Notes under the pieces: model-generated
Told to the model about the DNA's origin: nothing
What the model saw: only the letters and a program-made list of their open reading frames with translations
The model's database searches: none
Shown here: positions 23,340 to 34,414 of the stretch, piece by piece
Position numbering within the stretch: position 1 is the stretch's first letter
Layout of the letters: each line of letters starts with the position of its first letter
Position numbers and translations under genes: made by a program
Assembly: GCF_010183535.1 (NCBI RefSeq)
Contig: NC_071331.1
Location: forward strand, 7,874,001-7,938,000
From: Caenorhabditis remanei
Taxonomy: Eukaryota > Nematoda > Chromadorea > Rhabditida > Rhabditidae
DNA: 64,000 nucleotides
Direction of reading: 5' to 3'

Positions 23340-23666
23340 CCGGGACGGATAAGTTGCGGCCCGTTGCAAGTCTGGATTTTCGAGAAAGATTTGCCGGTTT
23401 CTGCCGCGAAAAAGAACCTTAGCATTTTTCAAATAAACGAATAGAGGAATCGCAGACCCGCCGACTCATTTAACTCAGGCATTTTCCATCAAAACAAATC
23501 GGCAACACACATATTTATTGCAAAGTATTCAGTTTTTACAAGAAAATCTTGAAATCCGATGAGCGAAATATACAAGAAATGGCAGAATAATCAAGTGGCG
23601 AGTGAGTGTAAATAGATTAATTACAGAATAGGCGATATTTAAAATAATGAAAACATGATAAATTGA

Positions 23667-23988
23667 TCAATGATCCTCTCTCTCTGGCAAATCCTGCAGT
23701 GGGATGTTTTCTCCGGCATTTCTGTTAGCCACGGCTCGTCCGTTAGCCAGGACATTTCCGTTAGCCCCACCGTTTCCGGGTGCTGGAGCGTTCACCATTT
23801 CTTTAGCAACTGTGTATAACTTGCTGAAAATGGAAAGATTTGGATATTGAAGACAACACGAAAACTAACTATGCGAAGGCACCGAAGAGGCCGGCTGCAC
23901 CGACTGCGAAGATTATTTTTACGCCTAGGCCAACGCCCGCATCGGATGTTGGTGTCGTAATCCAGGATTCTTGGTGGTCGATATTCAT
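23667..23988 (-). CDS. Small single-pass membrane protein, family member b
   Basis: Exons 23870-23988 and 23667-23823 give 91 residues. The N-terminus MNIDHQESWITTPTSDAG leads to a helix of VGLGVKIIFAVGAAGLFGAF and, after the phase-2 intron, a tail with KLYTVAKEMVNAP and an Asn/Gly/Ala-rich end (IPLQDLPEREDH). The D/E-x-W motif before the helix recurs in members d, e and h. The leader before the ATG is 'CGACAGAACAATG'. No function is assigned. Confidence 0.7.
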
Positions 23989-24164
23989 TGTTCTGTCGAT
24001 TGTCGCCTATAATATCATAAATTACGGGCTCCCAGGACGGAAAATAAGGCGAAATCGTTTGAAAATAATAATAAAACCAGACTACAGCAGGAAAATTGAA
24101 GACAAATGAGCTGAAGGGGAAAAATGATGATAAAACAAGTAAAGGCGCATGGTTTTTCGAGCCT

Positions 24165-24189
24165 AAAATATCTCGGAGCGAATGGCGCC
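24165..24189 (-). promoter_or_regulatory. Shared upstream element, member b
   Basis: AATATCTCGGAGCGAATGGC, about 180-200 bp upstream of the member b ATG. The upstream 'aaaggcgcatggttttt' matches the g/h copy (aaaggcgcatggtattt). Confidence 0.5.
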
Positions 24190-24447
24190 AAATTCAAATT
24201 TCGATAAAATACTTCTTTTTCGAGAAGGTTGTAGGCTTACTCACCACCGGTTTCAGTCAAAAAGAAATAGGCAAAACACTGACTTATTATAAAGTGTCCA
24301 AGTTTTACACAAAATTCATAGTTACATGAGTGAATTATACAAGAAATGTCAGCATAATCAAGTGATAAAATGATAATTGAGTATTGATTAATTAAAGATT
24401 AGATGATATTTGAAATAATGGGAATGTTTTCGAACGACTCGTACACA

Positions 24448-24822
24448 TCAAGCAACTGCAGCCCCAACTGCATCCCCAACGGCAACAACGACAGGACGTG
24501 CCCACATATTAGGATCTTGCTGTGCATGTACATAACGCCGGTGTTCGATCATTCGTATGTTTTCCGGGTTTTCCTCATCGTTTCCTTCACGGTTTCGATT
24601 TCTATCCCTTCGCCTCCTATCCGCTGCAGTCCGATCTTGACATCCACACTTGCTGAAAAATAAAGTTTTGAATGCGAAGTTGCCAAGAAAAACTCACCGT
24701 GTGATAAAAAAGGCCACCACACAGACGACGATAGAACTTAGAATTCCGCCGAGAATATAAATGGCCAGCGTCCAATCATTGTCATTTTTATCACCTACGA
24801 GCCATTTCAGATTGACATCCAT
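24448..24822 (-). CDS. Small single-pass membrane protein, family member c
   Basis: Exons 24698-24822 and 24448-24652 give 109 residues. The N-terminus MDVNLKWLVGDKNDNDW is followed by a helix (TLAIYILGGILSSIVVCVVA), FFITR at the phase-2 intron, then an Arg-rich tail starting KCGCQDRTAADRRRRDRNRN. Member g is a close paralogue over its whole length. The two diverge only at the extreme C-terminus, where c has an Ala/Val/Gly-rich extension. It is divergently arranged with member d, with the shared upstream element between them. Confidence 0.7.
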
Positions 24823-25040
24823 AGTTGTGTCGATCGTCGTCTGCAATAAAAGGAAATATTTTTTGAAATTAAATGGAAGTAAGGAAAAGGAAACTAGATT
24901 GTATAAAAACCGAAAAATCTGACTATTTTTCATCTGGAAAACTGAAAAATATCATGAAAACAACGAGAAAAACGAAATAAAATGATTGAAAATTTGGGAA
25001 AAGCTGATAAATAAATCAAAGGCGCATGGTATTTCGCGCT

Positions 25041-25066
25041 AATGATATCTCGAAGCGAACAGCGCC
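25041..25066. promoter_or_regulatory. Shared upstream element between divergent members c and d
   Basis: ATATCTCGAAGCGAACAGCG, about 220 bp from the ATG of c and about 180 bp from that of d. It lies in the 422-bp divergent spacer. Confidence 0.55.
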
Positions 25067-25244
25067 AAATTCAAATTTTGATTAATTTTTATACAATTTT
25101 TCAGATTTTAAAATCGATTTTCAGCATAATTTCAATGTTTATTGCTCAAAAGATTGTTAAAAATCATACAATTTACAAATTATCTTCTCATTTTAAACCT
25201 ATTTTACTGTCAAATTGCGCTAAAATCACTATTTTCAGACGACA

Positions 25245-25518
25245 ATGAATAATACAACACATTTTGATGATAAAGACACGTGGATGTGTTTTTGGCCTGT
25301 ATGTGGGCGAGATCTCGGATTCATTTTCCTTGTCATCAGCGTCTTTACTATTTATTTCGGATTGTGAGTTTTGTCACTTTTCAATTGAATTTTTTTCGAA
25401 GTCGATTCATTTTAAAATTTCCAGGAGATTGGGAAGAAAAATGGACGAACGGCGGAACAAGGACGAAGTCAACCAAAGGCTATGCACGTGTATGTGCACA
25501 TGCAAACATTCTAATTAG
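25245..25518 (+). CDS. Small single-pass membrane protein, family member d
   Basis: Exons 25245-25363 and 25425-25518 give 70 residues. The N-terminus MNNTTHFDDKDTWMCFWP is like member h (MDNMIHVDDEDTWKSVMP). The helix includes LGFIFLVISVFTIYFG and ends at the phase-2 intron. The tail is short and Cys-rich (LCTCMCTCKHSN), unlike the other members, so the second exon may be a replaced or frame-altered version. Confidence 0.65.
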
Positions 25519-25567
25519 CGTAATAAATGATTTGCACTTTTCTAATTTGTGATTTTATGTAAGCTTG

Positions 25568-25863
25568 ATGTATGTGAAAGACGGTGACACGTGGAAGTTC
25601 ACTAATGGACAAATCGCCGGTGTCATCTTCACCGTCGTCGCCGCATCCTTCTCATTCTTCTTATAGTGAATTACTTCTAGAAATAAAGTGAGGACAACCT
25701 CAAAATTTCCAGCCGAATGTATAGAAGAAACCAACGCGCTCGTGCCGGAATTCTCGCAGAGCAGCAACGAGATGACGATCGACAAGCGGATAATGATCGA
25801 GTGAGACAACAAAATCAGCCAGAGGACATCCAAATGCAAGTGATGAATCAAAATGAGATCTAA
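25568..25863 (+). CDS. Small single-pass membrane protein, family member e (possibly 5'-truncated)
   Basis: Exons 25568-25665 and 25713-25863 give 82 residues. MYVKDGDTWKFTNG is followed by the helix VIFTVVAASFSFFL, the phase-2 intron, and a tail (YRMYRRNQRARAGILAEQQR) that aligns with member h. It starts only 50 bp after member d ends, has no leader with an acceptor directly before the ATG, and no upstream element of its own. It may be a 5'-truncated duplicate or be expressed with d. Confidence 0.55.
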
Positions 25864-26097
25864 TCAACTCACTGTTAATCTTATTGTGATATTTTCCTGA
25901 AATATTTTCACTAATTTGATCTCTATTGTAATTAATCGATATTTTGTCCAATTTATCTCGTGTATTTTCAATTTTAATTCATGTAATTCCCTTATTCCTG
26001 TAAATTCTATCTCATTTCATTCGAATGCATTGATTGTTCTTAACTACCGATTCCAGAGGACTCCTCCCCTCCCTCTGAGAGGAGGTGACCCCAAGCC

Positions 26098-27535
26098 CTA
26101 ACAGTTCAATTCGAAAAGTCTTCTAGTAATTTGATCGATCACATCTTTCTCCAACTCATCCAAATCCCAGTCCTGCGCCTTTAAATCCGCCCAACAAAGA
26201 GCTTGAGCCAGTTTACGTGGCTGAAAATTCACAAATCTCAAGAATCTAGAAATCCCTTTCCCCCCACCACAATATCCCAGAATGACCACTTCTCTGCCAA
26301 CTCGACCATCTGATTCGTCGTCATTCCACCCAATCCATTTATCATCTGTCTCTTACAGTACTCGGTGACACGTGGCACTTCCAGATGATAAGCCAAATCG
26401 AGGAATTCGCTGATGTTTTCGTCTGAATTCGATTGGTTTCAGAAGTGTAAAAACGTGATATCTCATACTATCCAATTGGAGATCAACTCCATGAATAATT
26501 TGTAGGAAATCATGGAAAATGTGGAAGAAACAACCGGTTGGAAGATCCGAATAATCAATATTTTGAGATTCAATCATGTGATAAAGATGGGGAGATTGGA
26601 GAGAAATCAACTGAAATAATTATTAGTTAATTGGCTAATTAATTAGAGAGTAATTAACCTTTTTCGACAAGAACATCTGGTGTCCGAGAACATTGACTTC
26701 CACATCGAAAATCGTCGAATCGAAATGATAAAAATCGAAAAGTTCAACAGAATCGTACAATCTCGACGACTTCACAACTATATAACATCGAATTTTAAAC
26801 GATTTCTCCTCTGCTTTTTCATCGAAAAACCCTTGTTTCCCATCGTGAATTCTATCGTATCCCGGAATATCGATGATCATTTTATTCGTGTCTTTTGTGA
26901 ATTCATACCGCCCGATTGCTCTAATCGAATGCTCTGAACTCTCCAAATTCTCAACAACTAGTCCCACTTCCAGTTCAATTGAACCATACGCTTTCGGCTC
27001 TTTCTTCTGGGAAATACTGAATTTTACAATGTTCGTTTCCTCGGAATTTGTGGTGTCCACTGTGAATTTCCTGGAAATTTTTGAAATTGAGAATCTGAAA
27101 TATAGGCTTTCCATCCGGGCGGCCGTTTCTGCGGGGCGGCAAAATTTAAAAAAAGAAAACAAAAAGTTTGCACCAAAAAGTTCGAACTCGGGAGAAGCAA
27201 ATTCAAAAACAAACATGTTAACCACTAGACCAAAGCTCCGCATGAGTAGAGCCAGGGAAAGGGGATAAAAGAAAGGAAGGTGACACGCCAAGAAGTGTAG
27301 GGCGTGCATTTTGCGCCCGGATTGAAAACCTAGGAATCTGAAATACTCCGTACTTACCAATTAACATTATGAATCGTTGGAATACAAAAGAAGTAAGTGA
27401 TACGCTTCTTTTCGATCGGAAAATCCACGTAACGACAATTCGATCCCAGTAGAAATGGGTCTGGAAGCGATTTTCCAGTAATTAGGTAGATCACAAATAC
27501 TTACTTGGTTTTCCAATATAGTCTTGATGTAGCAT
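26098..27535 (-). CDS. BTB/POZ-domain protein, cassette copy 1
   Basis: Six exons (27505-27535, 27358-27460, 26659-27070, 26469-26610, 26271-26422, 26098-26220) give 320 residues. The N-terminal half is a nematode-specific region that may be a divergent MATH-like beta sandwich (FLLGSNCRYVDFPIEKKRIT; VNWKFTVDTTNSEE). The BTB fold follows from about residue 165: DSTIFDVEVNVLGHQMFLSK, KLISLQSPHLYHMIES, ISEFLDLAYHLEVPRVTEYC. Such proteins often act as substrate adaptors of CUL3 ubiquitin ligases; this is a family-level inference. The ATG follows TTATTTCAG. A SINE-like insertion lies in intron 2. The gene is divergent from the L-domain gene to its right. Confidence 0.72.
27103..27345 (-). mobile_element. 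tRNA-derived SINE-like insertion with 12-bp target duplication
   Basis: About 243 bp present here and absent at the equivalent place in cassette copy 2 (35373-35416). It is flanked by the direct repeat GAATCTGAAATA (27091-27102 and 27334-27345). On the minus strand it holds tRNA-like promoter boxes: TGGTCTAGTGGTTAA (A box) and GAGTTCGAACT (B box), at about 27179-27240. It inserted after the cassette duplicated, or was lost precisely from copy 2. Confidence 0.7.
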
Positions 27536-27915
27536 TTTTCAATTGAAGAAACTCTGAAATAATCTCTGTTCGTCTTGTTGTTATTCCAACTAATGACACG
27601 TGGAATTCCGGACTGCAAAACGACAAAATGGAAATGCCACGTGAAAACTTGAACTCTTCCAATCAAATTTTAGAAAAACTACTCATTTCCACGTAGCTAC
27701 AACGATTGGAATGGTGAGTTTCCTTCTGAATGAAATTTCAAATTCCCGCCCGTTCTTCAGTATTGCAGTCGACTTATTCTTCTGTTCCCTCTAGCAATCC
27801 ATCTGGTTAGCTCTTCTTTTTCTTGTGATACAGGTAAGAACTTTTTGTAAATAGACTACCAACCACAAAATCGATTCTCTTCTTACATCCATCTCATGAA
27901 GCAGTTCTTTTCCAG

Positions 27916-30474
27916 TAGTTTCCCCACCGAAAGATTGTAGCAAGATAAATTTGAAATACGTGAATGGAACTGCACTCCTCCAATGGCCTGAATGGTGTGA
28001 AGTGTTTCATGGAGAGTTGAAATTAAGGAATATCGATTTGGAGAGGGCTGATTTTAGGAAATTGGTAAGTGTGGAAAATTGAGTAATGGGAACGAATAGG
28101 TATAAGTTTTGTGCTAATCTAGACTATTAAAAACAGAAAAGACTGAACTCCGTAGAGTGGTAGTCTATCGAATCTGAAAATAGCTGAATTTTGATAATTT
28201 ATTTTCCAGTTTCCTAAAGTCTTGAAACTCAATGCAAACAAACTGAATCTGTTGGTATCTGTGGTAAAAATGTTTTTATTAAAGTAAAAATTCCATGGAG
28301 GAAACTTTGAATTAGGCTCAGAAAATGTCAACATGATTCCAAAACTATACAAATTGCTCTTAATTACCGTCAATTCAACGGAAGAATCCAGCCAAAATAG
28401 TCTAGATTTCTTTCCTAATTCCCCAAAACTTTCATTTCTGAAATTCTGGCACTCCGTAGACTTTCAGCAGATCCTACTCACTTGGCCCTTCTTTTTCGAT
28501 AACATACTAGACTTGCCTAGAATCTTCATTGCTTGGTTGAAGTCGGTCTGTAAAATACATATAAATTTTCTTGTTTATTCAGAGTAGTCATCTTTTGATT
28601 TGTTTAATGGCATTCTCGAAAACCAAGTAAATAATCGTTCTCCAAAGATTACACTAACTGACAACCACTTTTCGAAAATTGGCCCGCCTGGCAATCGTGC
28701 CACAGACATACAGAACAGCTCCTTTATTCAAAAATGACGATAAATCTGCTAATTAAGTCATTTTGAGATGATTTTGAAAACAATTAATTTAGGCAACAGT
28801 CACACACCAGTACTAATGTACTCTCACACCCCAGAAATACAGTAATTGAGAAACAGTGATATTTTTGAATTCAAGTAAGCCTATGCTTGTTTTCACTTCT
28901 TTTCATCAAAAAACATTCCCGTAATAGGACCAACAATCTCTTCTCTCTGTATCGCATCTAGAAATAGCTGAATTTTGATATTTTATTTTCCAGTTTCCTA
29001 ACTTCTTGAAACTCAATGCAAACAAACTGAATCTGTTGGTATCTGTGGTCAGAATGTTTTTATTAAAGTAAAAATTCCATAGAGGAAACTTTGAATTAGG
29101 CTCAGAAAATGTGAACATGATTCCAAAACTATACTAATTGCTCTTAATTACCGTCAATTCAACGGAAGAATCCAGCCAAAATAGTCCAGATTTCTTTTCT
29201 AATTTCCCAAAAAGTTCATGTTCTGGATTTCGTGATTCCTTATTTTTCTCAACAACATCGGATTTCAGTATACAAATTTTTTTGAATTGTTATTCACCTA
29301 TTTGAGTTAAGTCGTTGTTAGAAATTGTTCTGTTTCACAGAGTTTTTGAGCATCAGATGTAACTAAAATAGTCGATGGGTGGCATCTATGTATCGTGCAG
29401 TAAGATATACAATTTGGCCGTTTTCAGTCGAGAATGACTAACTTTAAGAGGGCCTTACGGTACCACTCAATGTCTCACAAATTATGTATAAACCATACAG
29501 ATCAAAAGTAGATCTTCATTTTTGTAGTTGACCTCTTTTCTGTACGGACACTCCCTAGAGAGTTATGGTCATTTTAAAGGGACAGCTCAAAAATCACTCA
29601 TTTTGCACTGAAACGGGACGATTTGAGGAATAAATTACTTTGTCGATATGTAACTTGCTAGGGAGTGCTTGTGCAAAAATGTTGTCAACTACAAAAATAG
29701 AGTTCTACTCTTGGTCTATTTGATGTGATAATAAGTTATTTTGTTGGACAATCACTGATACCGTAACACACTCTCAAAGTTGGTCACATTCAACTGAAAA
29801 CAGCCAAATTGTATATCTTACTGCACGGCACTGTATCTACAAAGCTGGAATTAGTCTTTCTGGAATTTTGGTTTTTTTGTTAATGTTGTGAAACAGTAAA
29901 TTTTCTTCCTGTAAATTATAATGTTTCTCGAAACTGCAATGATGATGCTAATTCTAAACCTGTAATTTCCCAATATCTCCTCTCCTTCAATTCCAGCGTA
30001 AAATCAAGGGAAGTGTGGAACTAATCAACACTGGATACTCTCGAATGCCCCAAATGCCGTGTCTGTCTGAAATCGAAACGAATGGATCGTATCCGGGAGT
30101 TGTGATCCTAAACAACAAACGACTCCGTGATATTCGTGGATTCATCAACTGGGATAGACACTTTCGAATTCAAGGATACACTCAATTTCCCGTCTTTATT
30201 TCTGGAAATGAGCAGTTGGATACTGTCAATATGCCATCGATCATTCATCACCAATTCTCTCCGATTTCTTGTGAAAAACGACTGACGCCCAACTACAGTA
30301 TCCAGTATGCAGAAGGTTTGTTCCAGAAGTTTCTGATTTTCTTATTTTATGATTTCAGCCATGTCCCTCTCATTCGTCCTCATTTCTCTCATCATCTCTG
30401 CTACAGTATTCCTCTATCCATTGAGTTTGGGCAGTGCAAACATCTATTTCGTTCCCGGATATCATAAATCTTGA
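27916..30474 (+). CDS. Receptor L-domain protein (irld-like), cassette copy 1
   Basis: Three clear exons: 27916-28064, 29997-30315 and 30359-30474, all in phase. The protein has CSKINLKYVNGTALLQWPEW and CEVFHGELKLRNIDLERADF, then VVILNNKRLRDIRGFINWDR and FPVFISGNEQLDTVN. This resembles the L domain of insulin/EGF receptors as found in nematode irld proteins. The last exon adds a hydrophobic segment (MSLSFVLISLIISATVFLY) near the C-terminus, which could be a membrane anchor or GPI signal. The 5' end is unresolved: a good signal-peptide coding stretch (QSIWLALLFLVIQ, 27796-27834) lies upstream but joins in the wrong phase. The 1.9-kb intron contains an internal duplication. The gene is probably a secreted or surface protein. 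Confidence 0.65.
28120..29220 (+). repeat. Internal duplication in the L-domain gene intron
   Basis: About 200 bp (28195-28400, containing 'aaactcaatgcaaacaaact' and 'gctcagaaaatgtcaacatg') recurs at about 28975-29200, some 780-845 bp downstream. Cassette copy 2 has a single version (36260-36475), which explains most of the length difference between the two cassettes. Confidence 0.7.
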
Positions 30475-30616
30475 CAGCTTTTTCTGTGAAAATAATTAAT
30501 GAATTTGAATTTTTGAATTGTTTTATTTTAATGCATTTTGTGTTCACTCCAGTGAGAGTACTTTTTCTCAAATATTCATTTTCCGAAACAGAACAAAAAG
30601 TTCACTTCTTCTCCAA

Positions 30617-31577
30617 CTAACCCAACCTCTCGGGATTAAAAACCATCGGTCTCATTCTTCCCGTTTTGAAATATTTGAACTGTTGAGCCACCAGAATAAT
30701 TGCATTCATTGATCTACCAATCAATTGAATCGTTTCTTGTCTTCTACACATTTGATCTACCTTCATCTCTTCAATTACACAATTCACGATAGTCTTGAAA
30801 TCACTCGTTTTCTTCTTGTTTATTCTCACAACATTTTCGTAATAAATGTGATTTGCTTGGAAGCAATAATTGATTTTTGGGGATATCTGAATTTGTTCTG
30901 AGAGTAGTAATGTGAAAAATATAATTGTAGTTCAAATAAATTTTATGTGAAACAGTTTATATAAATATTCCCCCTTACTCACATTGTGTAGACACCTGAA
31001 AACAGATGGGCGGTACAATGTCTCTCCGATAAATGCGAGAGAATCCAGGAAGAATCGATAGTGACGGGCAGTGTTGCCGACGGCATTCAGACCAATACAC
31101 GTCGAAACATTCTTTGTGAATTCCGAAAACTTTTTCATGAAAATTGGATCGAGAATCTCGTGACCAGACACGTTGAATAGGGTGGACGAGATGTAGATCT
31201 GAATGAGAAATGGGGTTCTGCGGCACGTGTGAATAGTTGGGGTTGAGGTTGTGAATATTTCTCGAAAGCGGGAAACAGTAGATATTCAAAATTTTCATAA
31301 CTGCAAGTGCGCTCTACTGAGAATTTCACAAATTTGTGTTCTGTTACTCAGTTTCTATAGAGGGAGTGCTCGATGAACCGAAGCAATAATGAAAAATTTT
31401 ATGGAACGTCAAAGTTACGAAATGTCGCCGATTCCCTCTTACCTGATACGGTTCAGTGCATTTCGCCAACATGAGATCCTCTTGTGCAAATATTCCGAGA
31501 TTTGAATTATTTTGAGATGTGACTGATATAATGATGACGAATAGGATAATCATTGAATTCAAACAATTGGACATCAT
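30617..31577 (-). CDS. Secreted Cys-containing protein, cassette copy 1
   Basis: Exons 31443-31577, 30983-31198 and 30617-30886 give 206 residues. MIILFVIIISVTS forms a signal peptide (two further Met codons lie just before it). The mature part has six cysteines (AKCTEPY, VSTCIG, RCLHN, INYCFQ, VNCVIE, DQMCRR), which could form three disulfides, and ends MRPMVFNPERLG. I do not recognise the family; a nematode DUF19-type domain is possible but unproven. The gene runs tail-to-tail with the L-domain gene (143 bp apart) and divergent from the next gene. Confidence 0.65.
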
Positions 31578-32008
31578 TGCTTCTTTTTGAAGTAGAATAA
31601 ATGGTTGAAAACGAGAGAAAAATGATAAAAGGACGGGAAATAGAAAACCGGAACAGCGGGAAAAAAATGGAATCAGGGAAAATTTGGGAACGTGTGAAGA
31701 TTGTTATCATTGGAGATGTATTAAGAGTAAAAAGATGAACAGTTTTACGATCAAAAGTTTAATTTACAGTAATCCTGAAACAGCTAAATCTGAAAATATT
31801 CGTGTTTCTGTATATTCTCAAATTCTCAATTTCATTTTTCGAAACAATGAGTCGTTTCCAAAAAGAACTTATGAATAAGGACTGTAAATACATTGCTTTA
31901 TATGTACGTGTCCACCCCATTTCCTCATTTCATCCATTCCACGTGTCATCTTGAACGTGTATTCTTTTGGAAGAAATCTGACTATTTCTATTCTACGACA
32001 GAGTCCGA

Positions 32009-32797
32009 ATGACTAATTCAAAAAATGATCAAAACAAGGAGAAAAGTGACAGGAATTGTGAGTTTCAGCAATCCTTGAATTCTGAAAAAATCAATAACTG
32101 TTTCAAAAGTTTTATATTGTTTTTGGGTTATTTGTCACAATGATGGTCGATTCACATAATTTATATTCAACAATCAAAATTTTCAGCGAATCGAAGTCCT
32201 CCTCGAAATGAGCGAATTCAAGAGAAAGCTGAAAAAGATGAAATGACACTAGATGTGACTCAAGAAATGTCTGAAAAATCATCACAAAAAGCTCAAATTG
32301 ATAAAGAAAAAGGAAGTGAACAACACCAGAATAAGATCATTTTATCGGGTTACTCGACGAGGAGAGTCAGATATAAAAGTGAGGGAATTTCAGGAGAAGA
32401 AGATTGAATTGAAAGAGATTTCAGACAGTGAACCAGATGAGAAATCAGTGAATATCGATGCGGATCTGGTGAGAAATAATGATAAAACATTGAGAGATGA
32501 GGACTGGTTTCTTGACAAGATTGAAAAGTGCAAGTGAGTTGTTAGAGAATATAAGATGGAAGTATTCTATTGAAGTAAAGAATTTTGAAACTTTACTCAA
32601 GGAGAGGTTGAAACAGAAAATTCTGGTGGTTTCTGAAAAATGGCATAAGACACAGAAAAATACTGTTTCATGTCATCATCATAATCTCGTGGGGTATTTG
32701 GCTATTAGTTCCGCAGTTAGCAAAAGTCAAACCACGGTGTGAGGAGACTAGGGTTATATTTTTATCAGGCAGGCATTTTTTTTCGGTAGATTTTTAA
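32009..32797 (+). CDS. Tail-anchored-like charged protein, cassette copy 1
   Basis: Exons 32009-32057, 32187-32378, 32425-32533 and 32617-32797 join in frame to 176 residues. The protein is Lys/Glu/Asn-rich (MTNSKNDQNKEKSDRN; QEKAEKDEMTLDVTQEMSEK) with DEDWFLDKIEKC before one C-terminal helix, ILFHVIIIISWGIWLLV. The intron between exons 2 and 3 is supported by the paralogue at 39284-39977, where indels fall inside it and the flanking exons stay in frame. The family is unknown. A single helix 45 residues from the end suggests insertion by the tail-anchor or a type II route. Confidence 0.5.
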
Positions 32798-34414
32798 GCC
32801 TAGTGTTTCGATCACGACCGAGATATTTTAAGACATGTACATTGAAAATTCGAGACATTGCAAAAAACAGAGGAATTTCTAATTCCATCGATTTTAGAAG
32901 ACTAGGTGTGACCGCTTTTTGAGGGACCAGGTTTCGAAAATGAGACCACTCACATTAGAGGTTCACAGAATTATGTATCACCAGTTTGTTCCCAAGTTTC
33001 AAAAAGTTTCAAAACACCCAATTTTTGTCGTATGTGTAGGGACCGCAATGAACGTGGGCGGAGTTATTCATTTTCTTCTCTTGGGCCGTCATGGGGAGCT
33101 TATTGAAATGTTTGACGGACTGTCCTGCAAGCCCAGTACGCTAAAACAGAATGGAAACTGTTGACCCCTATGTAATCGAGTACGTAGAATTCAATGAACA
33201 CACTTTCGTTTCACCCAAATTTTTAGTTTTCTCGGAAAACTGAAAAAACATTTTGCTTTTTTCAGAAAAATGTCACGTTTAGGATGTTCTAGGTCGAACA
33301 CGCATCATTTTTTGACAGTTTCTAATAGTTCTGGACATACTCTAATAGGTTTTGAAAGAAAATTCGATTTTCATGCTGTCGAATTTTTTTGGGAGCCATC
33401 TGAACTGCGAGGCATCACATCAAAAAACTTTCTGTGATAACATATCTATTTTCTGACATATTCTTTTTGGTCATCTCTTCAGGTACCTGGGCTCAAAATT
33501 TTGAAGCTCATTGATTCGTAAAATGTAGTTTCCTCTGTGTCGGAAAACAACGGATTCAAAAAGAAAATCAGTTTTCCCGGCAGTTCAGGTTAAAGGAGGT
33601 CAAACACGCATCGTTTTTTGACGGATTCAGATTCTACGCAAAATTTCGATCTAGATCCACTTGGAAACAAAAAATTTCGTGCTGTCGAATTTTAGATATT
33701 TGATGTTTTATCTCGAAATATGCTGAATATCCTTCAAAAAAAATCTCTTGAATTTTTAAAAATCACGTCAAAAATATATTTTCCTATTATCAGCATCACT
33801 TTTGTGTTCGTTTAGTTCAGTGGATAACACGTTGGGTTTTTTAATCAAACAGTTTCTGGTTCGAACTTTCCCAAATTTTGCAAAAATTTGACTGACTGAA
33901 CGTGAAAATAGAAAATATTTTTTGCGTGGTCAGGAAAACGAAAGAATTCTCCAAGAGAATTCAGTAGAAACCATGGCTGACTAAAGGGTCCTGTAACTTC
34001 GGAGAGAGTGAATATTTTCGGGAAAAAATTTGGGAATGTACTTCCATTTACCTGAAAAAAAGGTCAGGATGGAAATTTTTATGAAAAAATGAGTTTGAAA
34101 AAAATGTTGCGGTCTCTACGTATGTGATACTGAAAATTTTAGTTCAGAAACACCCCGGTTTTGGAATTTAATTAGATGGTTTCTTGACAAGATTGAAAAG
34201 TGCAAGTGGGTAACTAATGAGAGGAGGGGAATTGAAATGCAGAATTGACTAAGATTACTCACGGAGAGGTTGAAACAGAAAATTCTGGTGGTTTCTGAAA
34301 AATGGCATAAGACACAGAACCGGGACAAAAGTCCTCTGTTTCGAATATGAGACGGTTAACACCCGAGGTACCAGAATTTCCCGGTTTTGAAACGTCACAG
34401 TTTTCTCTGAAACC
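32798..34414. repeat. Junction between the two cassettes: repeats and 3' fragments
   Basis: No intact gene. A segment with 'atgagaccactcacat' (about 32940) recurs at 40210 and 40920. A second 3' fragment of the tail-anchored-like gene lies at 34170-34322 (DKIEKC exon, then the region after the intron). Between them lies AT-rich sequence with a tRNA-like piece. Confidence 0.55.
33807..33873 (+). other. tRNA-like remnant (possible SINE head)
   Basis: GTTTAGTTCAGTGGATAACA followed 30 bases later by CTGGTTCGAACTTTCCC gives A-box and B-box matches at tRNA spacing. The acceptor stem does not pair well and no CCA-proximal stem is visible, so a functional tRNA gene is unlikely. Confidence 0.45.

Noticed and set aside
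27024..27268. Open frames across the SINE-like insertion
   Set aside because: They run through inserted DNA in an intron that is 44 bp in the paralogue.
33807..33873. Functional tRNA gene
   Set aside because: A and B boxes are present but the acceptor and anticodon stems do not pair well.
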